Shown here one piece after another: positions 1 through 6,992 of a DNA stretch of 64,000 nucleotides. Made by a program: the position numbers and the translations under genes. Each line of letters begins with the position of its first letter. Positions within the stretch are counted from its first letter, which is position 1. Source of the DNA: Bosea sp. RAC05 (lineage in GTDB: Bacteria > Pseudomonadota > Alphaproteobacteria > Rhizobiales > Beijerinckiaceae); contig NZ_CP016463.1 of assembly GCF_001713455.1 (NCBI RefSeq), positions 644,739 through 708,738 on the forward strand. The letters are read 5' to 3'. The notes under the pieces are model-generated. The model ran no database searches, was not told the DNA's origin, and saw only the letters and a list, made by a program, of their open reading frames with translations.

Positions 1-114
1 CGCGCCTTTGCGAGTGCGCAACTGAGACCGTGTTCGCTTTAAGTGGGATTCCGAGACCTTCAGTGGAATCCTGGGACTCGTGCCTTCGCTATGCTCAAGC
101 CGGTTTTGGGGATG

Positions 115-149
115 CTTCGGATGGCCCGCGAAGCCGGCGCCATCCGAAG
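115..149 (-). terminator. Strong hairpin downstream of the 172-516 gene
   Basis: An 11-bp perfect inverted repeat (CTTCGGATGGC at 115-125 with GCCATCCGAAG at 139-149) encloses a 13-nt loop that can pair further. It lies 23 nt beyond the stop of the minus-strand gene ending at 172. No clear T-run follows, so this is an intrinsic terminator or mRNA-end stabiliser only by position and stem strength. Confidence 0.5.
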
Positions 150-171
150 ATTCGAGCTATGGCTGACGCGG

Positions 172-516
172 TCAGGCTGGCACGGGAGCCGAGGGAATGC
201 CGGCTGCGTCGCGCACGAGCCGCTCGCCGTCTGTAATCCCGTTGCCGGCGAGGATGAACGCGACCTGTGCTTCCAGACCATCGTTGTTGATCGACGAACC
301 ATACCCCTCGGCGTTCGTGATAGCTGCTTCGGCGCCATCGCCGACCTGGTTGGCGGCCTGCGACCCAAGCGCGGCCGCGCCATCCAGGACAAGCTCATCA
401 AGGCAGCCGTCGTCTGATCCAAATGCACGGATCTCGGCGACGAGCGCGTCGATTGCGCCCTTGTTGATGGCTGCGAAGAGCTCGGTCGAGCTGCGATCGG
501 TTTCGATGAAGTCCAT
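172..516 (-). CDS. Hypothetical small acidic protein
   Basis: A 114-aa protein that I do not recognise. The ATG at 516 is preceded by GGAGCAGGG, a usable ribosome site. The sequence is acidic and alanine-rich (start MDFIETDRSSTELFAAINKG), without signal peptide or transmembrane segment, so probably cytoplasmic. The middle (GAAALGSQAANQVGDGAEAA) is low in complexity and probably helical. It is transcribed away from the 624-848 gene, so the 107 bp between them should hold divergent promoters. It is followed by a strong hairpin at 115-149. No function is proposed. Confidence 0.6.
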   Translation of the reverse strand: MDFIETDRSSTELFAAINKGAIDALVAEIRAFGSDDGCLDELVLDGAAALGSQAANQVGDGAEAAITNAEGYGSSINNDGLEAQVAFILAGNGITDGERLVRDAAGIPSAPVPA

Positions 517-623
517 AGCCCTGCTCCTGTCGTGAGTTCCGAGCTTCCGTCGACATCACGCATGGGACAACGCTGGTGGCTTGCGAGGGCACCGCTCACT
601 GTCGGTCGAACAGGAGATTACCC

Positions 624-848
624 ATGCCGAAGTTCAGCTTTCAGATCACCAAGGACATCACGGCCACCGCCCAGGTCGAGGTGGAAGCCGATACGATCGA
701 GGCCGCCCAGGAGATCGCCCTGAAGCCGTCATGGTTCAACGACCCGGCCAACGCCACGTTCGAGATCGACGACGAGAACCTGGCCCGCAGCGCCTATCTG
801 CCCGATCCGGACGAGTACGAGGAAATCGCGCCGACGCCCTCGCCCTGA
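624..848 (+). CDS. Hypothetical 74-aa acidic protein with PTPSP tail
   Basis: The ATG at 624 follows CAGGAGA at good spacing. The protein begins MPKFSFQITKDITATAQVEV, reads like an alternating-strand fold, and ends in an acidic tail closing with PTPSP. The unrelated gene at 19059 also begins MPKF and ends PSPSP. No signal peptide or membrane segment is present. The stop codon lies in the loop of a small CGCC/GGCG hairpin (841-852). The product converges with ftsH, 13 bp away. Not a family I can name. Confidence 0.7.
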   Translation: MPKFSFQITKDITATAQVEVEADTIEAAQEIALKPSWFNDPANATFEIDDENLARSAYLPDPDEYEEIAPTPSP

Positions 849-861
849 GGCGCCGCAGTCG

Positions 862-2646
862 TCACGCGGCCACGACGAGGCTAGCGTTCGCGCTGGCGGT
901 TGCCTTGCCGACAATGGCCCGCATCTCGTCGCCGCTCAGGGTGTCGACCTCCTCGAAGCGTGCGATGAGAGCGTCGAGTGCGGCCTGGTTATCGCGCAGT
1001 AGCGACAGGGCTCGCACGTAGCGCTCCTGCAGAAGCTGCTCAACCTCCTCGTCAACCCTCTGCTTGGTGTGCTCGGAGATGGTCCGAGCCGAGAACGGAC
1101 TTGCCGTATCGATTCGGCTTGCCATGGTCGAGCCCATCCCGAAACGAGCAACCATGTCACGGGCGATGCGCGTCGCCTCCTGGCTGTCGGCCGCGGCGCC
1201 GCTTGTGATCGCGTCGGGACCGAATTTCAGTTCCTCGGCGGCTCGCCCGGCCATGATCACCACCAGTTCTGCCATCAGCTTGGATTTGCGCAGCAGGATC
1301 CGGTCCTTGATCGGTAGAGCCGCGACGTAGCCGAGGGCGCGACCACGCGCGGCGACAGTCCCCTTGTGGATGGGGTCGCATTCCGGCTGCAGGATGTTGG
1401 CCAACGCATGCCCGGCCTCATGGGCGATGATCGTGGCCATTTCATCCGCATCGATCATGAGGCCGCTCCGATGGTCCCCGCCCAGGAGCTTGGCGTCGCG
1501 TGCTTCCTCGAAGTCCGCCATCCGGACCTGGAAGTCGGAGCGCTTACCGGCCCGCAGAGCCGCTTCGTTCACCAGGGTGGCAAGATCGGCGCCCGAAAAG
1601 CCGGGCGTGCCGCGTGCAAGAATGGCGAAGTCCACGTCGGGCGCGATCTCGACGTCCCTTGCCGACACGGTGAGGATCGCTTCCCTGGCACGCTGGTCGG
1701 GCGCCGGGACCGTGATGTGCATATCGAAGCGACCTGAGCGAACCAGGGCTGGATCGAGCACATCGATGCGGTTCGTGGCGCCGATCACGATGATGCCGGC
1801 GCTCGTTGTCAGGCCGTCGAGCTGCGTGAGGAGTTCGTTCAGCGTGTTGGCGGAGTCGTTTTCGACCGACCCGGAAGTGTCAGATCGCCGTTTACCGACC
1901 GAGTCGATTTCATCGATGAACAGGATGCAGGGTGCCGCCTTGCGAAGCTGCTTGAAGATCGCTCGCACTCGCGCTGCGCCGATACCAGCGAACATCTCCT
2001 GGAAGGACGAACCCGAGACAGCCATGAAGGGAACTCCCGCCTCGCCGGCGACGGCGCGCGCCAGAAGCGTCTTGCCGTTGCCGGGATCACCAGCCAGCAG
2101 GACACCCCTGCGTGGCTTTGCGCCGACAGCCTCGAACTGCTGAGGATCTTTGAGATAGGCCACGACATCCATCAGCGCCTGCTTCCCCTCATCGGCGCCT
2201 GCGACATGTGTGAACAACGTCCGCTCGATTTGCGGCCGGGCCTTCTCGAATGAGCCCATGCGGAACTTGTTGCGTCCCATGCGGACGACAAAAATCACGA
2301 CACCCATCAGCAGGATCATGCCGAGCAGCTGTGCGATCAGCCCGAAAATCGCCAGCGTGAACCCGGCCGCATTGGGAGGTGACGCTGGGAACTCGATATC
2401 GACGCCATTCTTGGCCAGGTCGATGGCCCATATCTGGTTGAGCGGGACACGGATGGTCGCCACCCGCCCGTCCCTGGTCGTGACCACAGCCTGCTGGTCC
2501 TCCCGGACGACGATGGACTTGATCTGGCCCTCCTGCCCGAGGCGAAGCGTCTCGGAAAACGAGAGAGGAGACGCCACCGTCTCGGCAAGAGCCGGCTGCG
2601 ACGCCAGAGCAACACAGACGAGGAGGATATTGAGAAAACGGCGCAT
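862..2646 (-). CDS. ftsH: FtsH-type ATP-dependent zinc metalloprotease
   Basis: A 594-aa membrane-anchored AAA+ protease with FtsH layout: an N-terminal hydrophobic segment (MRRFLNILLVCVALASQPALA), a short periplasmic domain, a second membrane segment at about residues 105-130, an AAA+ module with Walker A GDPGNGKT (186-193) and Walker B ILFIDEID, and the zinc-protease motif HEAGH (His409). FtsH degrades unassembled membrane proteins and some regulators. I start at 2646, not the upstream in-frame codon at 2682, because GAGGATCA precedes it and the signal-like segment then comes first. The length is slightly under the usual 610-650 aa. It sits among unrecognised genes rather than near tilS or folP, suggesting an accessory copy. 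A GGTGGAT word lies about 80 bp upstream. Confidence 0.95.
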   Translation of the reverse strand: MRRFLNILLVCVALASQPALAETVASPLSFSETLRLGQEGQIKSIVVREDQQAVVTTRDGRVATIRVPLNQIWAIDLAKNGVDIEFPASPPNAAGFTLAIFGLIAQLLGMILLMGVVIFVVRMGRNKFRMGSFEKARPQIERTLFTHVAGADEGKQALMDVVAYLKDPQQFEAVGAKPRRGVLLAGDPGNGKTLLARAVAGEAGVPFMAVSGSSFQEMFAGIGAARVRAIFKQLRKAAPCILFIDEIDSVGKRRSDTSGSVENDSANTLNELLTQLDGLTTSAGIIVIGATNRIDVLDPALVRSGRFDMHITVPAPDQRAREAILTVSARDVEIAPDVDFAILARGTPGFSGADLATLVNEAALRAGKRSDFQVRMADFEEARDAKLLGGDHRSGLMIDADEMATIIAHEAGHALANILQPECDPIHKGTVAARGRALGYVAALPIKDRILLRKSKLMAELVVIMAGRAAEELKFGPDAITSGAAADSQEATRIARDMVARFGMGSTMASRIDTASPFSARTISEHTKQRVDEEVEQLLQERYVRALSLLRDNQAALDALIARFEEVDTLSGDEMRAIVGKATASANASLVVAA

Positions 2647-2723
2647 TGATCCTCGGTGGGACTGATACAGTTCGAGGAACAAAATCGCATGGAGGTGGGG
2701 CGAGTTAAAGGATCGTAATCGCT

Positions 2724-2730
2724 ATCCACC
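2724..2730 (-). promoter_or_regulatory. GGTGGAT intergenic word upstream of ftsH
   Basis: Reads AATTCGGTGGAT on the minus strand, about 80 bp before the ftsH start, in the divergent space shared with the kinase-like gene. It is one of nine such sites in the window. A regulatory role is inferred from recurrence and position only. Confidence 0.35.
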
Positions 2731-2807
2731 GAATTTGATCGGCATGATGGTGAACGTGCCGGCGCCTCGTCCTTGTCGATTTCAAGATCGGATAGCACGC
2801 TTGGCTG

Positions 2808-3449
2808 ATGATCCGGACTCACGAATCCGACGCGATTGCCCAGCGACTGGGCCTGGAGATCATGTGTGATCTCGGTTCGGGAGATGATGGCTCAGCCTAC
2901 CTGCTGGAAGACGGTCGGGTTCTGAAACTCACCGGCTCGATGACGGAAGCCGCCATATCCTACGCCTTCTCGCTCCGGGCAAAGCTTCATCCGGCTTTTC
3001 CAGCCATTCACGAAGTGCATTGGTTCAAGAGCTCGGTCGAGATCCAAGGGACACAGCGTGAATTCGTCCGTTACGCGATCCTGAGGGAAGAGATCGCAGA
3101 GGTACTGGAAGATCCCAGCCGAGGCGAAATCGAGCTCTGGCGACGCGCGTCTTCGATGTTCGGGCAGGGTTGGCAGAACAACCAATTCCCGCTGATCGAT
3201 CAGGCGATCGCAATGTGGCCAGGACGCGGGCTGCTCGGACTCTACTCCGGGCTCTTGTGGGCCAGGGTCCACCTGGGGTTCGACATCGGCGATGTGCGTG
3301 GCAGCAATATCGGGCGCCGTGCCGACGGCTCTCTGGTTTTGCGCGATTTCGGGCGTGCTGTATTGCCGGAAGCCGTGCTGGCCTGCGCACGGACACTTGA
3401 GTTCCCTGAAGTCCCCGACGAGCCCGGCATGCTGCCACGTATGGGATGA
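2808..3449 (+). CDS. Protein-kinase-fold protein
   Basis: A compact 213-aa protein with the ordered motifs of the protein-kinase-like fold: glycine loop LGSGDDGSAYLL (about 22-33), VLK lysine (Lys40), a catalytic-loop equivalent with Asp162 and Asn167 (DIGDVRGSN), and a DFG motif (180-182). The spacing of Asp to Asn (+5) matches true kinases. It is shorter than eukaryotic-type Ser/Thr kinases (about 260 aa), as in phage or plasmid kinase-like proteins. It could phosphorylate a protein or a small molecule; the substrate cannot be read from sequence. No membrane segment. It shares a divergent spacer with ftsH and is followed at 3531 by an exported nuclease. Confidence 0.75.
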   Translation: MIRTHESDAIAQRLGLEIMCDLGSGDDGSAYLLEDGRVLKLTGSMTEAAISYAFSLRAKLHPAFPAIHEVHWFKSSVEIQGTQREFVRYAILREEIAEVLEDPSRGEIELWRRASSMFGQGWQNNQFPLIDQAIAMWPGRGLLGLYSGLLWARVHLGFDIGDVRGSNIGRRADGSLVLRDFGRAVLPEAVLACARTLEFPEVPDEPGMLPRMG

Positions 3450-3455
3450 TCCACC
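3449..3455 (+). promoter_or_regulatory. ATCCACC word between kinase and nuclease genes
   Basis: ATCCACC (reverse of GGTGGAT) begins on the last base of the kinase stop codon, about 75 bp before the nuclease start. Its orientation is opposite to most other copies, so it is a weaker member of the set. Confidence 0.25.
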
Positions 3456-3530
3456 GTTATCTTGGTTGGGTGCCGGCTCTGTAGGCGCACCCTCGTTGTT
3501 CCTTTCCTGGCGATCGAGCAAAACCGTCTG

Positions 3531-4373
3531 ATGACATCGCATCGGATCATTGCTTCAATCCTTTTCGTGCTCGCCGCGGCACCGGCGCAGGCGACGGAAT
3601 GCCCAACGCTTTTTCTTGGCGGGCGCCCACCGGAAGTCGCTCAGGAAAGCCTCGCGGCAAAGACGAGACCGCTCTGCTTCAAAGCCTTCTCCGTACTGCA
3701 CTCGGGCGTCACCCGGACAGCCCTGTGGTCGGCCGAGCGCCTGACGCGCGATAGCGTCGGCGATGCGCGGTCTATGGAGCGGGTCAACACTTTCAAAGCA
3801 GAGATGAGGCTGCCGGCCACCGAGCGCGCCGAGTTGTCCGACTACAGCCGATCAGGCTTTGATCGGGGGCACCTGGCGCCGTCTGGCGATATGCCCGATC
3901 CCGAAGCTCAGGACGAGAGCTTCTCGTTGGCGAACATGATCCCGCAGGATCCAGACAACAATCGCAACCTCTGGGCAGCCATCGAAACCGCCGTGCGCGA
4001 TCTCGCGATCCGCTCGGGTGAGGTCTACGTTGTCACTGGCCCGATCTTCAGCGGAACCGATTTGAAGGCGTTGCGAGGCAGGGTGCTCGTGCCCACCCAT
4101 CTGTTCAAGGCGGTCTATGACGGTCGCACGCGCCGCGCCGGCGCCTATATCGCGGAGAATGTACCGGGATTTGGCTGGAAGGCGGTTACGCTGCTCGAAC
4201 TTCAGGGATACACAGGCATCGACGTCTTTCCGGCTTTGCCCGCGCAAGCCAAGGCAAGCCTGATGGATCTGCCTGTGCCGCGGCCGCGCGCCGCGAAATC
4301 GACGCCGTCGAATGAGTCAGCCGGGTCGGTGGCGTGGGATCTGGCGAAGCGCGCGATGAAGGTCTGGCAATGA
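3531..4373 (+). CDS. Exported DNA/RNA non-specific endonuclease (NUC1/NucA type)
   Basis: A 280-aa protein beginning with a signal peptide (MTSHRIIASILFVLAAAPAQA) followed by a beta-beta-alpha-metal nuclease domain. The diagnostic DRGHLAP motif is at 111-117, with His114 as general base, and downstream NMIPQDPDNNRNLW supplies the metal-ligand Asn region. Such enzymes cleave single- and double-stranded DNA and RNA in the periplasm or outside the cell. The start at 3531 is chosen because the signal peptide follows directly; an in-frame codon at 3462 would add 23 unconvincing residues. The stop overlaps the next start (ATGA at 4370-4373), so the pair is translationally coupled. Roles could be nutrient nucleic-acid breakdown or defence; no immunity protein is recognisable. 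Confidence 0.93.
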   Translation: MTSHRIIASILFVLAAAPAQATECPTLFLGGRPPEVAQESLAAKTRPLCFKAFSVLHSGVTRTALWSAERLTRDSVGDARSMERVNTFKAEMRLPATERAELSDYSRSGFDRGHLAPSGDMPDPEAQDESFSLANMIPQDPDNNRNLWAAIETAVRDLAIRSGEVYVVTGPIFSGTDLKALRGRVLVPTHLFKAVYDGRTRRAGAYIAENVPGFGWKAVTLLELQGYTGIDVFPALPAQAKASLMDLPVPRPRAAKSTPSNESAGSVAWDLAKRAMKVWQ

Positions 4374-4627
4374 AGCCGTTTTCGGACGATGGGACATCGA
4401 TCACCATCGGTGACATGACGATCGAGAATGGCGAGTCGGAGGTCGCATTCTTCGGGCAGCTCAAGATCACTGCCGACAAGGCGGGCCTCGACCGCGCAGC
4501 AAAACTCCTTGAGATCGTCACATCGGTCCATGCAGCCTTGGCGAGCAGAGCTGACCTCCCAGACATCATCGAGACTGTCGACGCTGATGCCGTCACGACG
4601 GTCAAGAACCCGTTCGAAGCCCCATAA
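4370..4627 (+). CDS. Hypothetical 85-aa protein coupled to the nuclease gene
   Basis: The ATG overlaps the nuclease stop by four bases. The 85-aa product (MKPFSDDGTSITIGDMTIEN start) is acidic, soluble and unrecognised; its N-terminal half looks like short strands and its middle like one helix (GLDRAAKLLEIVTSVHAAL). Coupling suggests a role linked to the nuclease, such as an inhibitor, but nothing shows this. Its stop codon lies in the loop of a GCCC/GGGC hairpin (4619-4631). Confidence 0.7.
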   Translation: MKPFSDDGTSITIGDMTIENGESEVAFFGQLKITADKAGLDRAAKLLEIVTSVHAALASRADLPDIIETVDADAVTTVKNPFEAP

Positions 4628-4711
4628 GGGCAAAGGCTCGAACCGCACCCTCTCGGTTTCATCACGGCATGGCATCATCCCTGGATCGAATGATCGCAAG
4701 GGACGACAAGG

Positions 4712-5206
4712 ATGCGGCCGGCCAGGATTTCCATGCACGAGCCCCAGTGGTTCGTGTTTCATCAGCGCAGCCACCGCAGCGATGGCAGCGTCGTCAACAT
4801 CGGGCATCTGTCGCGAATCGCAGAGGCCGAGGTCGATCTGCGAAAAGCCCTCGTTCCCGACTGCATCGGCTACATCGGCGCAGGCCATGACCTCGAGGAG
4901 GCCCTGCGCCGCGCTGTCGCCATCGACCAGCATGGCGGCTGGGAGTTCGTCGATCGGGTCAGCCTCGCCGAACTGGACTATCTCGAAATCGGCGCTGGCG
5001 AAGATCGCCGCGGTGAGGCTCGAAGCCTGCTTCCAGAAGCCTTCGTGTCGAGCTCGATGGTCGGGATCCGAACGTCAGACATGGCCAGCCTCGACACGCT
5101 TGGCCGGGCGGGGATCTCCTTCACGGCCGCTGCCTCAACCCTGACTGGGAACGATATGTGGCCCGAGGATCCGATGGATGAGGACGTGGGAGGCCCAACG
5201 CCGTGA
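4712..5206 (+). CDS. Hypothetical 164-aa protein
   Basis: Unrecognised soluble acidic protein. The start at 4712 has GGGACGACAAGG upstream; a second in-frame ATG at 4733 (MHEPQWFVFHQRS) is also possible and would begin at a more protein-like segment. The C-terminus ends in an acidic stretch and GGPTP. Its stop overlaps the GTG start of the next gene (GTGA at 5203-5206), so the two are translationally coupled. Confidence 0.7.
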   Translation: MRPARISMHEPQWFVFHQRSHRSDGSVVNIGHLSRIAEAEVDLRKALVPDCIGYIGAGHDLEEALRRAVAIDQHGGWEFVDRVSLAELDYLEIGAGEDRRGEARSLLPEAFVSSSMVGIRTSDMASLDTLGRAGISFTAAASTLTGNDMWPEDPMDEDVGGPTP

Positions 5207-5589
5207 CCAGGGAACAGCTGGATGCGATCGCATACGCCGATCTGCCTGAAGACATGCAGGTGCTGATCGGGGATTTTCTGGAGCTCGAAGAGGACGACCA
5301 TCCGGCGGCGTTCTTGGTGACCTTGGTGGATGTCGACACCCTTCCCTACGTCGCCCTCGATGAGCGGGATCGGGGTGAAGCTCACGCCAGGGACATGGAT
5401 CTGAGCGAGACCCCGCCCATCCTGATTGCCGATGGCCAGTTTCTCGACGGCAAGCATCGCCTGTTTCAGGCCAGAGAGACCGGCGTCGAGCGCCTGCCTG
5501 CCATCGACCTCTCAGGGATGGTTTCCGCTCACATGCTTCGATGCAACGGCATGGGCGAGATCGCTGTCACAACGACACCCCGCCCCTGA
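5203..5589 (+). CDS. Small ParB/sulfiredoxin-like domain protein
   Basis: A 128-aa protein starting at a GTG that overlaps the previous stop. Residues about 70-100 read PPILIADGQFLDGKHRLFQA, which resembles the DGxHR nucleotide-binding motif of the ParB/sulfiredoxin superfamily (ParB-N, CTPase or nuclease-like folds). No helix-turn-helix follows, so it is not a partition ParB. It may bind or hydrolyse a nucleotide; that is inference from one motif. The first 45 residues are very acidic. It converges with the gene ending at 5599. Confidence 0.65.
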   Translation: MTREQLDAIAYADLPEDMQVLIGDFLELEEDDHPAAFLVTLVDVDTLPYVALDERDRGEAHARDMDLSETPPILIADGQFLDGKHRLFQARETGVERLPAIDLSGMVSAHMLRCNGMGEIAVTTTPRP

Positions 5590-5598
5590 CGTTCACTG

Positions 5599-6069
5599 TC
5601 ACGGACGGGGCTGATTGGCAGCCGGCGAGAAGAAGCGGCCGACGATCTCGTCGACCACGCTCGGGTCGAAGCCGGCCGCTCGAAGCGTGCGCTCGTCGAA
5701 GCTCGGAGAGCCGTGGGTCCAGGGAATTTCGAGCTCCACGCGATCGTCGGGCGCGCCAGTCAGATTGACGATGACGCGTCCGAGCACACGAAGACCTCTT
5801 GAGCGCTCGGTGAAAGCGTCGAAATGACCCCAGAAGCTGACCCCTTCAGCTTCGAGCGCCTTGGCGGCATCGAGCACCCCATGAATGGGCTCGTCATCAT
5901 CGAAGTCGATCGAGAGGGCGGTGCCGGCCGTCACCTCCGAGAGCAGCTCGGCCAACGAATGCTCATGGATACCCGGCAGATCGTCGCTGGTGGCGCCGGC
6001 CTCTTCAAGCGCCGGGCCGAGCCGAGTCATATCTGCAGGCGTCGAGAACAGGATGCTGGCATTGGCCAT
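5599..6069 (-). CDS. Hypothetical 156-aa acidic protein
   Basis: The ATG at 6069 is preceded by GAGGAGAGCCC, a strong ribosome site; the ORF extends further upstream but without support. The product is acidic and soluble, with no recognised domain. The segment GRVIVNLTGAPDDRVELEIP suggests beta strands, and the C-terminal helix-like part (FDPSVVDEIVGRFF) precedes a Pro-ending tail. It lies downstream of sir2 (99-bp gap) on the same strand and could be the last gene of that unit. Confidence 0.75.
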   Translation of the reverse strand: MANASILFSTPADMTRLGPALEEAGATSDDLPGIHEHSLAELLSEVTAGTALSIDFDDDEPIHGVLDAAKALEAEGVSFWGHFDAFTERSRGLRVLGRVIVNLTGAPDDRVELEIPWTHGSPSFDERTLRAAGFDPSVVDEIVGRFFSPAANQPRP

Positions 6070-6167
6070 AGGGCTCTCCTCATGAGGCACCCTGAAATGA
6101 TGCAGCGGGCTTATGCGATGGGCAAATCCCTGTCTCGGCTGCCGGGTGCGCTCTTCCAGTCGCATGT

Positions 6168-6980
6168 TCAGAAGGCGGGGTCGGGTGATCCCTGCTCATG
6201 TTCTGCGGGTCGTTGCAGGGGCGCGCTCATCAACCAGTCGATCAGGTGTTCCAACCTGGCCGCGGTATCGATGGCCCGCCCATGCAGGACATGGTTGAAA
6301 TGACGATCGTCGATATGGACGACTCCATCCTTGTCTCCTCTGTCGGTTGTGAGATTGGACAGGATCGTTCTTGCGCGGGACTTCCTCGCGAGATCACCGA
6401 TCTGGATTACCTGGCCGCTGGTACCGGATACGAGAAGCACGTCCTCGGGGCCGAGTGAGCTCAGCATCTTAAACATTTTCGGGTATTCCGGGGCAGGCTC
6501 GTAAAAGAAGACGACATTGGGCTTCACGCCTCGCCTGGAATTGCAGGCGCAACGGCCACCCTCGGGCCAGGCCTCATAGCCGACGTCCCAGACGCGGCCG
6601 CAGGCGACACATCGCATTTGCGTCAGCCGCCCATGCAAATGGATGACGTCTTCGCATCCAGCCCGCTCGTAAAGGTCATCGACGTTCTGCGTCATGATGA
6701 CCGCCCCATGGCGTTTCTGCAGCCTTGCTGCGAGCTGGTGGGCGGCGTTAGGCGATGCGCTCGCCAGCTGCGCGCGTCGCGCATCGTAGAAGCGATGGAC
6801 GCTGGCGGATCGATCCCGCCATGTGAGGTAGTTTGCGATCTCGTCGACCTTGTGGTTCTCCCACAGGCCGCCGGCATCGCGGAACGTCTGGAGACCACTG
6901 TCGGCGCTGACGCCTGCTCCACTGAACAGAACAAGCCTGCGATCACGCTTCACGAGGTAGCTCCATGACCCAGGCGGCAA
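6168..6980 (-). CDS. Sir2-family NAD-dependent protein deacylase
   Basis: A 270-aa sirtuin with the classic NAD-binding motifs GAGVSADSGLQTFR (about residues 21-34), TQNVDDLYERAG, catalytic HLHG, and a zinc ribbon CVAC...CAC. The zinc pattern is slightly compressed in its second half (CACNS), so metal binding should be checked. Sirtuins remove acyl groups from lysines or act as NAD-consuming effectors in anti-phage systems; the intact zinc module and full length favour the deacylase type. It starts 12 bp after the ATP-grasp gene stop on the same strand, implying co-transcription. The N-terminus (MPPGSWSYLVKRDRRLVLFS) is short, so the start is well placed. Confidence 0.9.
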   Translation of the reverse strand: MPPGSWSYLVKRDRRLVLFSGAGVSADSGLQTFRDAGGLWENHKVDEIANYLTWRDRSASVHRFYDARRAQLASASPNAAHQLAARLQKRHGAVIMTQNVDDLYERAGCEDVIHLHGRLTQMRCVACGRVWDVGYEAWPEGGRCACNSRRGVKPNVVFFYEPAPEYPKMFKMLSSLGPEDVLLVSGTSGQVIQIGDLARKSRARTILSNLTTDRGDKDGVVHIDDRHFNHVLHGRAIDTAARLEHLIDWLMSAPLQRPAEHEQGSPDPAF

Positions 6981-6992
6981 CCCGCAGCTTGC

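Noticed and set aside
43..417. Plus-strand frame at the window start (124 aa)
   Set aside because: It is opposite the better-supported 172-516 minus-strand gene and crosses the strong hairpin at 115-149.
2721..2730. GGTGGAT sites read as DnaA boxes (CTATCCACC resembles TTATCCACA)
   Set aside because: Most copies lack the TTAT start and the final A, they are spread singly over 54 kb, and no origin features accompany them.
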